From Salinimicrobium sediminilitoris (lineage in GTDB: Bacteria; Bacteroidota; Bacteroidia; Flavobacteriales; Flavobacteriaceae): a stretch of 64,000 bases of DNA. Location of the stretch: the NCBI RefSeq assembly GCF_020866905.1, contig NZ_JAIVCC010000009.1:1-64000 (forward strand), in the 5' to 3' direction. Each line of letters begins with the position of its first letter. Within the stretch, counting starts at the first letter, position 1. Positions 44,970 through 52,334 of this stretch are shown here, piece by piece. The notes beneath the pieces were generated by a model that saw only the letters and a list, made by a program, of their open reading frames with translations, ran no database searches and was not told the origin of the DNA. The position numbers and the translations under genes are program-made.

Positions 44970-45998
44970 ATGAAGTTTACAGCAACTCAAATAGCAGGTA
45001 TCCTCGACGGGGAGATAGAAGGAAATCCCGGGGCAGAGGTCGACCGGCTTGCAAAGATTGAAGAAGGAACTGCCGGGTCTATTACCTTCTTGGCCAATCC
45101 TAAATATACCTCCTTTATTTATTCCACCAAAGCTACTATAACAATAGTGAGCAATAATTTTAAGGCAGAAGAGGAATTATCTACTACCCTTATTAAAGTA
45201 AAGGATCCATATACGGCATTTTCAAAGCTGCTGGAATATTATAATCAGGTGAAATTGAACAAATCTGGAATTGAGCAGCCTAGTTTTATTTCAGATTCTG
45301 TTACTTATGGTGATAATCTTTACCTGGGGGCATTTTCATACCTGGGAGAGCAGGTGAAAATTGGTGAGAATGTCAAGATCTTTCCTAATACATATATAGG
45401 AGATAATGTCAAGATAGGTGATAACGTAACTATTTTTCCAGGAGCAAAGATCTATTCTGAAACTATTATAGGTAATAACTGTACCCTTCATGGAGGTGTA
45501 ATTATTGGAGCCGACGGTTTCGGTTTTTCGCCCAACCAGGAAGGGGTTTATTCAAAAGTGCCTCAAATAGGCAATGTTATTATTGAGGATAATGTTGATA
45601 TTGGTGCCGGTACTACTATCGATCGGGCTACACTAGGGTCAACTGTAATCAGGAACGGCGTTAAACTGGATAACCAGATCCAGATCGCTCATAATGTAGA
45701 AGTGGGAGAAAATACTGCAATTGCGGCCCAGACAGGAATTGCCGGCTCAACTAAAATTGGAAAAAATTGCCTTATAGGTGGACAGGTAGGTATTGCCGGG
45801 CATATTCAAATTGGGAACGGAGTGAAAATTCAGGCTCAATCGGGAATAGGTCGCAATATTAAGGATAATGAAATGATCCAGGGTTCTCCTGCATTTGGCT
45901 ATAATGATTACAACAAGGCTTACGTACATTTCAGAAATTTACCCAAAATAGAAGACCGCTTAACCAAACTAGAAAAAAAACAATCAAATAATGGCTAA
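44970..45998 (+). CDS. lpxD: UDP-3-O-acylglucosamine N-acyltransferase
   Basis: Third enzyme of lipid A synthesis, adding the N-linked hydroxyacyl chain. N-terminal uridine-binding domain (~1-100; [10 protein letters not shown]), then a left-handed beta helix of hexapeptide repeats ([20 protein letters not shown]) with the catalytic His in [18 protein letters not shown] (about residue 236), and a C-terminal helix. 342 aa is normal. The 3' end overlaps lpxC/fabZ by 8 bp. Confidence 0.95.
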   Translation: MKFTATQIAGILDGEIEGNPGAEVDRLAKIEEGTAGSITFLANPKYTSFIYSTKATITIVSNNFKAEEELSTTLIKVKDPYTAFSKLLEYYNQVKLNKSGIEQPSFISDSVTYGDNLYLGAFSYLGEQVKIGENVKIFPNTYIGDNVKIGDNVTIFPGAKIYSETIIGNNCTLHGGVIIGADGFGFSPNQEGVYSKVPQIGNVIIEDNVDIGAGTTIDRATLGSTVIRNGVKLDNQIQIAHNVEVGENTAIAAQTGIAGSTKIGKNCLIGGQVGIAGHIQIGNGVKIQAQSGIGRNIKDNEMIQGSPAFGYNDYNKAYVHFRNLPKIEDRLTKLEKKQSNNG

Positions 45999-47379
45999 AC
46001 AGCGCACCATAAGTAAAGAAGTTTCTTTACAGGGAGTGGGGCTTCATACAGGAAATGAAGTCACTCTTACATTTAAACCGGCTCAAAATAATACCGGTTA
46101 CTGTTTTGTAAGAACAGATATTGAAGGGAATCCGATGGTGGAAGCCGATGTTAATTATGTTGTCAACACACAAAGAGGAACAAACCTTGAAAAAGATGGA
46201 GTCACAATCCAAACTTCAGAACATGTACTTGCAGCCTGTGTGGGTCTTGAAATTGACAATATCATCATTGAACTTGATGCTGCCGAACCTCCTATTATGG
46301 ATGGTTCTTCCAAGTTCTTTGTAAAAGCGCTCGAAGAAGCCGGAATAGAGGAGCAGGAATGTGACAGGGAAGAATTTGTGGTTACCGATGTTATTCGTTA
46401 CCACGATGAACAATCTGGAAGTGAAATTCTTGTAATGCCTGCAGATGAATACCAGGTGACCGCAATGGTCGATTTTGGAACCAAGGTCCTGGGAACTCAA
46501 AACGCCTCTCTTCAAAAATTATCCGATTTTAAATCGGAGATCTCAAACGCCCGCACTTTCAGTTTTCTTCATGAACTTGAAACTCTTTTGGAGCATGGCC
46601 TTATAAAAGGAGGGGATTTGAATAATGCTATTGTTTATGTAGACAAGGAATTGAGTCCTGAGACTATGGACAAGCTGCGGGTGGCATTCAAAAAAGACAA
46701 TATCGCTGTAAAACCAAATGGCATTTTAGATAATCTTACTTTGCATTATCCCAATGAAGCGGCACGGCACAAATTGCTTGATGTGATAGGGGACTTGGCG
46801 TTAGTAGGTACGCGTATACGCGGAAAAGTTATTGCCAATAAACCCGGTCATTATGTGAATACACAATTCGCTAAAAAACTTTCTAAGATCATTAAGACCG
46901 AGAAGAGGAATAATGTACCTAAATATGATCTTGACAAAGAGCCTTTGATGGATGTGAATGAGATCATGAATATCCTCCCTCACAGGCCGCCGTTCATTTT
47001 GGTAGACAAGATCATTGAATTGACAAGTGATACTGTTGTAGGTGTCAAAAATGTCACTATGAACGAGCCTTTTTTCGTAGGTCATTTCCCCGGAAAACCT
47101 GTAATGCCCGGAGTACTTCAAGTGGAGGCAATGGCGCAGACAGGTGGAATTCTCGCTCTTAAATCTGTTCCCGATCCTGAGAATTACCTCACGTTCTTTA
47201 TGAAAATAGACAATGTTAAATTCAAGAGGCAGGTGGTTCCCGGCGATACTCTTGTTTTCAAACTGGAACTATTGTCTCCCATTAGAAGAGGGATATGTCA
47301 AATGCAGGGTTATGCATATGTGAATGGAAAGCTGGTGACCGAAGCCATTTTAATGGCACAAATAGTAAAACAAAAATAA
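45991..47379 (+). CDS. lpxC/fabZ: LpxC-FabZ fusion
   Basis: Bifunctional enzyme typical of Bacteroidota. Residues 1-~300 are the zinc deacetylase LpxC, which commits to lipid A synthesis ([10 protein letters not shown] at the start, EHVLAA zinc His, and [16 protein letters not shown] with the H-x3-D ligands). Residues ~315-462 are the hydroxyacyl-ACP dehydratase FabZ ([16 protein letters not shown], catalytic His in [20 protein letters not shown]). Joining them couples the lipid A and fatty-acid branches that compete for the same hydroxyacyl-ACP. Sits between lpxD and lpxA. Confidence 0.96.
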   Translation: MAKQRTISKEVSLQGVGLHTGNEVTLTFKPAQNNTGYCFVRTDIEGNPMVEADVNYVVNTQRGTNLEKDGVTIQTSEHVLAACVGLEIDNIIIELDAAEPPIMDGSSKFFVKALEEAGIEEQECDREEFVVTDVIRYHDEQSGSEILVMPADEYQVTAMVDFGTKVLGTQNASLQKLSDFKSEISNARTFSFLHELETLLEHGLIKGGDLNNAIVYVDKELSPETMDKLRVAFKKDNIAVKPNGILDNLTLHYPNEAARHKLLDVIGDLALVGTRIRGKVIANKPGHYVNTQFAKKLSKIIKTEKRNNVPKYDLDKEPLMDVNEIMNILPHRPPFILVDKIIELTSDTVVGVKNVTMNEPFFVGHFPGKPVMPGVLQVEAMAQTGGILALKSVPDPENYLTFFMKIDNVKFKRQVVPGDTLVFKLELLSPIRRGICQMQGYAYVNGKLVTEAILMAQIVKQK

Positions 47380-47384
47380 AGATT

Positions 47385-48170
47385 ATGAATCAACCCTTAG
47401 CATACGTTCATCCCGGAGCCAAGATTGCAAAAAATGTAGTGATTGAGCCTTTTACCACTATCCACAATAATGTGGTGATAGGGGAAGGTACCTGGATTGG
47501 TTCCAATGTTACTATAATGGAAGGGGCCAGAATTGGCAAGAATTGCAATATTTTTCCAGGCGCAGTGATTTCTGCTGTTCCTCAGGATAAAAAATTCAAT
47601 GACGAAGACACTATTACAGAAATAGGTGATAATACAACTATTCGGGAATGTGTTACCATCAATCGTGGGACTACAGACAGGATGAAAACCAAGATTGGGA
47701 GTAACTGCTGGATCATGGCCTATTGTCATATCGCGCACGATTGTGTAGTGGGCGACAACTGCATCTTTTCCAATAACAGTACTTTGGCAGGCCATATCAA
47801 TGTAGGTGATTATGTGATTCTCGCAGGAATGGCTGCCATACAGCAGTTTTGCAGTATAGGAAGTCATGCTTTTGTCACAGGGGGATCCCTGGTGCGAAAA
47901 GATGTACCTCCATTCGTAAAAGCCGGAAGGGAACCTCTATCTTATGTTGGAGTTAATTCCATCGGATTGAGAAGAAGAGGTTTTTCTACGGAAAAAATCC
48001 GGGAGATTCAGAATATTTATAGGATCTTGTATCAGAAGAATTACAATAATAGTCAGGCAGTAGCTATCATCGAAGCCGAAATGGAAGCAACTTCCGAAAG
48101 AGATGATATTTTAGAGTTTATCAAAAATTCCCAGAGAGGGATAATGAAAGGTTATATAAGTTCAAATTAA
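47385..48170 (+). CDS. lpxA: UDP-N-acetylglucosamine O-acyltransferase
   Basis: First acyltransferase of lipid A synthesis. Hexapeptide left-handed beta helix from residue 6 (YVHPGAKIAKNVVIEPFTTI), catalytic His in MAYCHIAHDCVVGDN (about residue 122-126), the GLRRRGFS segment and a helical C-terminus (IREIQNIYRILY). 261 aa is the normal length. I use ATG 47385, 5 bp after the fusion gene's stop; the longer frame back to 47295 overlaps FabZ. Confidence 0.95.
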   Translation: MNQPLAYVHPGAKIAKNVVIEPFTTIHNNVVIGEGTWIGSNVTIMEGARIGKNCNIFPGAVISAVPQDKKFNDEDTITEIGDNTTIRECVTINRGTTDRMKTKIGSNCWIMAYCHIAHDCVVGDNCIFSNNSTLAGHINVGDYVILAGMAAIQQFCSIGSHAFVTGGSLVRKDVPPFVKAGREPLSYVGVNSIGLRRRGFSTEKIREIQNIYRILYQKNYNNSQAVAIIEAEMEATSERDDILEFIKNSQRGIMKGYISSN

Positions 48171-48182
48171 TAAGTAGGAAAA

Positions 48183-48749
48183 ATGGCAAGTACAAGTGAT
48201 ATTAGAAATGGATTGTGTATAAGATACAACCATGACATTTTCAAGGTTATAGAGTTTCTTCACGTGAAGCCGGGAAAAGGTCCTGCTTTTGTAAGAACAA
48301 AATTGAAAAGTGTAACTACAGGAAAAGTGATTGATAATACCTTTTCTGCAGGCCACAAGATCGAGGACGTAAGGGTTGAAACTCATAAGTTCCAGTTCTT
48401 GTATAATGATGGGGAATTCTACCACTTCATGAATACCGAAGATTATACGCAGATAAGACTTACCGAAAATGCACTCGATGCACCGGGACTTCTTAAAGAA
48501 GGAGAAGTGGTAACTATTCTTATAAACACCGAGGATCAAATGCCGCTTTCTGTCGAAATGCCTGCAAGTGTGATCCTGGAAGTTACCCACACCGAACCTG
48601 GAGTTAAAGGAAATACTGCAACCAACGCCACCAAACCTGCAACGGTAGAAACAGGAGCCGAGGTGAATGTTCCGCTTTTCATCAACGAAGGAGATAAGAT
48701 CAAGATCGAAACAGAAAAAGGAACATATAAAGAAAGGATAAAGGAGTAA
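48183..48749 (+). CDS. efp: Elongation factor P
   Basis: Relieves ribosome stalling at polyproline. Three OB-like domains over 188 aa; the tip loop HVKPGKGPAFVRTKLK has the Lys that is modified in many bacteria, and the C-terminal GDKIKIETEKGTYKERIKE is standard. No EF-P-modifying gene (epmA/B, earP or ymfI type) is visible in the window. Follows lpxA by 12 bp, so it belongs to the lipid A operon. Confidence 0.95.
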   Translation: MASTSDIRNGLCIRYNHDIFKVIEFLHVKPGKGPAFVRTKLKSVTTGKVIDNTFSAGHKIEDVRVETHKFQFLYNDGEFYHFMNTEDYTQIRLTENALDAPGLLKEGEVVTILINTEDQMPLSVEMPASVILEVTHTEPGVKGNTATNATKPATVETGAEVNVPLFINEGDKIKIETEKGTYKERIKE

Positions 48750-48776
48750 TCAGTGGTCGGTGATCAGTGATCAGAA

Positions 48777-48826
48777 AATCTCACATCTCACATCTAAAAT
48801 CTCATATCTAATATCTCAAATCTAAA
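48777..48826. repeat. Degenerate short tandem repeats between efp and lpxD2
   Basis: About six copies of a 7-10 base unit related to ATCTCA(C/A) fill the 77-bp gap. Simple arrays of this kind are common between flavobacterial genes. Preceding them is GATCAGTGATCAG. No gene or terminator is seen. Confidence 0.5.
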
Positions 48827-49759
48827 ATGAAGTTTCCGCAGCAACATACCCTTGAGCAGATCGCCACAATTATTTCTTCGGAATTTGTGGGACCCGCAGA
48901 CTTTCCTGTTTCAGGAATGAATGAAATCCATGTGGTGACGCCGGGAGATATTGTTTTTGTGGATCATCCAAAGTATTACGACAAGGCGCTGAATTCGGCA
49001 GCCACGATCATACTCATTAATAAGGAAGTGGATTGTCCCGAAGGAAAAGCGCTGTTGATATCAGATGATCCTTTCAGGGATTTCAACAAACTAACAAAGT
49101 ACTTTAAACCTTTTGAAAAAGCTACCTCAAATGTTGCTTCTTCTGCAGAAATTGGAGAAGGAACTGTAGTGCAGCCAACCGCTTTTGTGGGGAACGATGT
49201 GAAGATTGGTAAGAACTGTCTAATTCATGCTAACGTGAGTATTTACGATAATACCATCATTGGTGATAATGTTACCATTCATGCAGGAACTGTTTTAGGC
49301 GGCGATGCTTTTTACTACAAGAAACGTCCAGAGGGTTATGATAAACTTATTTCGGGGGGGAGAGTAGTGATTAAAGACAATGTTGATATAGGTGCTAATT
49401 GTACAATTGACAGAGGAGTAACAGGTGACACCACCATTGGGAAAGGCACTAAACTGGATAATCTTATTCAGGTGGGGCACGATACAGTGATTGGAGAAGA
49501 TTGTCTTATCGCATCACAAGTAGGAATTGCCGGGGCTGTGATCATTGAAGACGAAGTAACAATTTGGGGACAGGTAGGCTTCCGTAGTGGGATTGTCGTC
49601 AAAAAAGGAGGCGTGATGATGGGGCAGGCCGGGATCACCAAATCAACAAAAGAAAATACCGTATATTCGGGAAATCCTGCGATGGAATCCCGGGAGTGGC
49701 TCAAGGAGTTGGCACTTTTGCGCCGATTGCCTAAATTAATGGAAAATTTAAAAAGTTGA
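48827..49759 (+). CDS. Second LpxD-like N-acyltransferase
   Basis: A paralogue of the lpxD at 44970: N-terminal LpxD-like domain (~1-95, IVFVDHPKYYDKAL), hexapeptide beta helix (~100-280) and the catalytic-type His kept in LIQVGHDTVIGEDCLIAS. At 310 aa it is shorter, lacking most of the C-terminal helix. Flavobacteria regularly carry this copy next to efp. It may acylate a different chain or sugar, but nothing here decides that. Starts 77 bp after efp; the next gene follows after 1 bp. Confidence 0.88.
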   Translation: MKFPQQHTLEQIATIISSEFVGPADFPVSGMNEIHVVTPGDIVFVDHPKYYDKALNSAATIILINKEVDCPEGKALLISDDPFRDFNKLTKYFKPFEKATSNVASSAEIGEGTVVQPTAFVGNDVKIGKNCLIHANVSIYDNTIIGDNVTIHAGTVLGGDAFYYKKRPEGYDKLISGGRVVIKDNVDIGANCTIDRGVTGDTTIGKGTKLDNLIQVGHDTVIGEDCLIASQVGIAGAVIIEDEVTIWGQVGFRSGIVVKKGGVMMGQAGITKSTKENTVYSGNPAMESREWLKELALLRRLPKLMENLKS

Positions 49760-49760
49760 T

Positions 49761-50165
49761 ATGGAACCAAAAGATTGCGTTGCAAAATTTTATTCTTCAG
49801 ATTTTTACAAGAATCCCAATTCCGTAAAGGAATATCTTCATCCCGAAGCACAATTGTTCTGGAACAGTAGCGCAGGTTTTCACAAGCTGGGCTTTTCAGA
49901 AATTGCCGAGATGTCAAAAGAGCTTGCCAAATCTTTCGATCACCTAAAGGCCGATATTAGTCATTTGCTTGGCGAGGAAGATACAGTTAGCATTAGATTT
50001 ACTTATTATGTGAGTACCGTTGAGAATCCCGACGAGGAACTTCCTATGGCACATTTTATTGCCATTTGGGAAATGAAGGACGGCAAAATGTTCAAGGGCC
50101 ATCAAATAAGTCAGCAAGCCGATGACAGTCCTGAAAATCTGGATTCTTTCCTTCCAATTAATTAA
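49761..50165 (+). CDS. NTF2-like (SnoaL-type) protein
   Basis: A 134-aa cone-shaped NTF2-fold protein (FYSSDFYKNPNSVKEYLHPEAQLFW at the start, then SIRFTYYVSTV and MAHFIAIWEMKDGKMFKGHQ strands). The fold serves enzymes and binding proteins alike; no active-site signature is clear. The gene begins 1 bp after the LpxD-like stop, so it is co-transcribed with it. It is the last core gene before the accessory region. Confidence 0.82.
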   Translation: MEPKDCVAKFYSSDFYKNPNSVKEYLHPEAQLFWNSSAGFHKLGFSEIAEMSKELAKSFDHLKADISHLLGEEDTVSIRFTYYVSTVENPDEELPMAHFIAIWEMKDGKMFKGHQISQQADDSPENLDSFLPIN

Positions 50166-50232
50166 TAAAAACCCTTTAGGTTTCTTTTATAAAAACCTAA
50201 TTTTGCAACAGAAAAATAAATGATACTTGAAG

Positions 50233-50262
50233 CCCCTGTCAATACAGGGGTTTTTGTTTTTT
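50233..50262 (+). terminator. Strong terminator at the presumed island edge
   Basis: CCCCTGT pairs with ACAGGGG around CAAT, followed by TTTTTGTTTTTTT. It begins only ~28 bases after a TAnnTTTG element (50198-50205), so that promoter would give only a ~40-base RNA. Confidence 0.85.
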
Positions 50263-50272
50263 TAAGACAATA

Positions 50273-50290
50273 TGTGCGGGTTTTGTGCGG
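50273..50290. repeat. Phased direct repeat TGTGCGG
   Basis: TGTGCGG occurs at 50273-50279 and again at 50284-50290, 11 bp apart, one helical turn, so both lie on the same face of the DNA. Placed just inside the island edge, it could be a recombinase or regulator binding site; no protein can be assigned. Confidence 0.45.
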
Positions 50291-50445
50291 TATTGAAGGA
50301 ATAAAATGATTACTCATTTTTGAATATCCCTCAGTTTTTCAGAATCTAATTTAAATTTGTGCAAAATCATAGTAGTCTCTCTAAGATACCGAAAGTAGCG
50401 GGTTGAACAAAGTGTATTAGGTCTATACTAAAACAACACTTAAAC

Positions 50446-50544
50446 TTACTCACGTCGATAATCACCTTCAGCCTTTTCTAGCTGGCAAAGATAATATTTA
50501 TTGATGTCTTCACCCCAATCATTCTTTGTACCCACCGATTTCAT
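50446..50544 (-). CDS. Possible 32-aa protein
   Basis: ATG-TAA ORF starting MKSVGTKNDWGEDINKYYL and ending AEGDYRRE; composition looks protein-like (balanced charges, Trp, Tyr, Cys). No clear promoter. A hairpin AAGTGT...ACACTT (50410-50441 region) follows its stop. Not recognised; could be a chance ORF or a gene remnant. Confidence 0.3.
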   Translation of the reverse strand: MKSVGTKNDWGEDINKYYLCQLEKAEGDYRRE

Positions 50545-50626
50545 CAAAAAATAAAAAATCATTATATTAACAATGCAATATTTGTAACACAATGTATTTT
50601 ATTTATTTACTGTTTAAAATCAAACC

Positions 50627-50740
50627 ATGAAAAGACAATTATTAAACCAACGGAAAGCTTGGGAAAGTGAAACGCAACACAGTCAAGAATGCGATTGTGG
50701 AGAGACCATCGCTGATTGCGATAGAACCCGTTTGAATTAA
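50627..50740 (+). CDS. Possible 37-aa Cys-containing protein
   Basis: ATG-TAA ORF starting MKRQLLNQRKAWESE with a C-terminal ECDCGETIADCD cluster (three Cys in nine residues), suggestive of metal binding or disulfides. A 22-aa ORF (50750-50818) follows after 9 bases and ends in a small hairpin (AGCTC/GAGCT) with a T-rich tail. Not recognised. Confidence 0.35.
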   Translation: MKRQLLNQRKAWESETQHSQECDCGETIADCDRTRLN

Positions 50741-50881
50741 CAAATATTTATGGAATCTAAGGATATAATTTTTTATTTTTGGAAAAGCCACATGGCTGTG
50801 AGCTCTTATTGGAGCTGATTTTAATTTTTTTAATGTTGTTTATGTTCTGGTAAAAAATTTTATTCATTTAAATTTTATGTC

Positions 50882-50995
50882 ATGGACAAATTAACACAAA
50901 GTGATTTTGAGAAGTTAGCTAAAGGTATTACAGTTGCAGGTACTGCATTCTTTATCTTTTACGGACTATACAAAGACATCAAAAGTCGGGACTAA
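50882..50995 (+). CDS. 37-aa single-helix membrane protein
   Basis: ATG-TAA ORF: a polar start (MDKLTQSDFEKLAKG), one membrane helix (ITVAGTAFFIFYGLY) and a charged end (KDIKSRD). This ordered layout, and a terminator starting 16 bases after the stop, suggest a real small gene. Function unknown. The rest of the gap up to 51568 holds only a weak TTG-started 57-codon frame (51107-51280), repeats and AT-rich sequence. Confidence 0.5.
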   Translation: MDKLTQSDFEKLAKGITVAGTAFFIFYGLYKDIKSRD

Positions 50996-51010
50996 ATCAT
51001 TGAAAACAGG

Positions 51011-51036
51011 AACCCTCTATTAGAAGGGTTTTTTAT
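51011..51036 (+). terminator. Terminator behind the 37-aa membrane protein
   Basis: AACCCT (51011-51016) pairs with AGGGTT (51025-51030) and runs into TTTTTTATT. Short stem but well placed. Confidence 0.65.
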
Positions 51037-51452
51037 TGCGTTGAATTTACTTCAATTGTTACAACTATTGCGATAACAGATGTAGAAGTAGTAAAGGAAA
51101 ACTTCATTGGGACCTGCGGTTTGGGTTTGGGCTTTAATTTCCATTTGTGTAGTAGTTTTGATTTTGTTGCTTAAAGAAGGAATATTAATTTCCCGTAACT
51201 TTCTGTTTGTGAAAAGCTTCTTCGTAACTAAAGTCTTTTCCCTTGAAAATTTAAAATTTTGCCCTTGGGAAATACCTTAAGCCAAAAGAGTACAAGAAAA
51301 ATTTTTGAAAAATATTTTGACGGCAGGGACAATCCAAAAAGAAATCTTCAAATTTTCAGGAATTTTATTAAGGGAACCTGGTACTGTAAAATCGGCATTT
51401 CCCCAGGGCTTTCACGGGAGAGGGGATACGCCAGCCAGGGGTTTACCCAGTC

Positions 51453-51471
51453 CTCCCCTCCAGGGAGGGGG
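51453..51471. repeat. Second copy of the CTCCCCTCC...GGAGGGG element
   Basis: CTCCCCTCCAGGGAGGGGG here matches the dyad at 133-155 without its 4-5 base middle insert. It makes open frames across this region (51259-51511) spurious. Confidence 0.6.
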
Positions 51472-51568
51472 TAACAGATTTTCCCTACACATTTGTGGTT
51501 ATCAACATTAGGGAATTAATTTAGCTGTTCCCTACTAAGATGTTACCTCATTAGCACAAATGCTTTTA

Positions 51569-52153
51569 TTAATCCATCTGTCTAAGCTTTGTAGAGAGTG
51601 TTCTATATAGTTGTTCCCACTCATTAATTTCTTTAATTAGTTCAGCCTTGGCATCTTTTTTAAAAGGTGTGGAGGGTTTAAAAATTTTACCTGAAGCATA
51701 ACAGATGGAGGATTTTAGACCATTGCGTTGGAAATAGAGTTCCCCGCCCGTTCGGTACACTCTCCGAAAATCAGCAAGAGGTATAAGTTCTATCTCTACT
51801 ATCACATTGTGTAATGCTCTAACTCTTTCAGAAATTCGTTCCAACATTTTTAAGATTTTTTCCTTACCTAAATATTCTAATTCTTCCTCTGCCATCGTTG
51901 ATGGGAGGTGGGGTATCTCATCCCAAAACCCTTCTTTTTCCCAATAACCTCCAATCGAAAAATATAATTCTTCATTTTGCTCTTTGAAGTATGCTATCTC
52001 GGCAGCTTTTGAGGGATGACTTAGATGTTCTACAAGAGACCTGATATTTTTTATCTGTACTTTATCGGCAAACTCTTCAATGACGTCTGCAGGCGTATAA
52101 ACTCTCTTTTTTGTATAAAACTCACAGTTGTTATGTTCTAATTTTTCTTCCAT
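51569..52153 (-). CDS. Unknown 194-aa protein next to the helicase-polymerase gene
   Basis: Soluble, charged protein without signal or membrane segment. The N-terminal half (EFYTKKRVYTPADVIEEFADKV ... LVEHLSHPSKAAEI) and an internal GGYWEKEGFWDEIPHLP stretch look globular; the C-terminal ~50 residues are helical (KAELIKEINEWEQLYRTLST). I recognise no family. It lies 181 bp behind the helicase-polymerase gene on the same strand and may be its partner; a weak hairpin (52285-52301) lies between them. Confidence 0.65.
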   Translation of the reverse strand: MEEKLEHNNCEFYTKKRVYTPADVIEEFADKVQIKNIRSLVEHLSHPSKAAEIAYFKEQNEELYFSIGGYWEKEGFWDEIPHLPSTMAEEELEYLGKEKILKMLERISERVRALHNVIVEIELIPLADFRRVYRTGGELYFQRNGLKSSICYASGKIFKPSTPFKKDAKAELIKEINEWEQLYRTLSTKLRQMD

Positions 52154-52334
52154 AATGTTGTTTCTATTCTATTAACGGATAGCTCGCCCTCTAAAATTGA
52201 TTAGCTCTCGGTGTTGATAAACTTACCAGAACTCCAGGACATGTCTTAAGATGCATGGTTATATTGTTGATTTACATTAGTTTAAAGCCAAACGAAGGCT
52301 TGTCCATCGTAGGTCCTTTCTATATACTTACAGT

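Noticed and set aside
50220-50309. 29-codon frame starting 15 bases after the TAnnTTTG at 50198
   Set aside because: It reads straight through the terminator stem and T tract; composition is that of the hairpin, not a protein.
51107-51280. TTG-started 57-codon frame with a hydrophobic segment (WALISICVVVLILLL)
   Set aside because: T-rich DNA gives hydrophobic codons by chance; no ATG, promoter or terminator. Possibly a gene remnant, but unsupported.
51259-51511. Overlapping plus-strand frames of 68-71 codons
   Set aside because: They are created by the GC-rich palindromic repeat at 51453-51471, lack a promoter and have unnatural composition at the ends.
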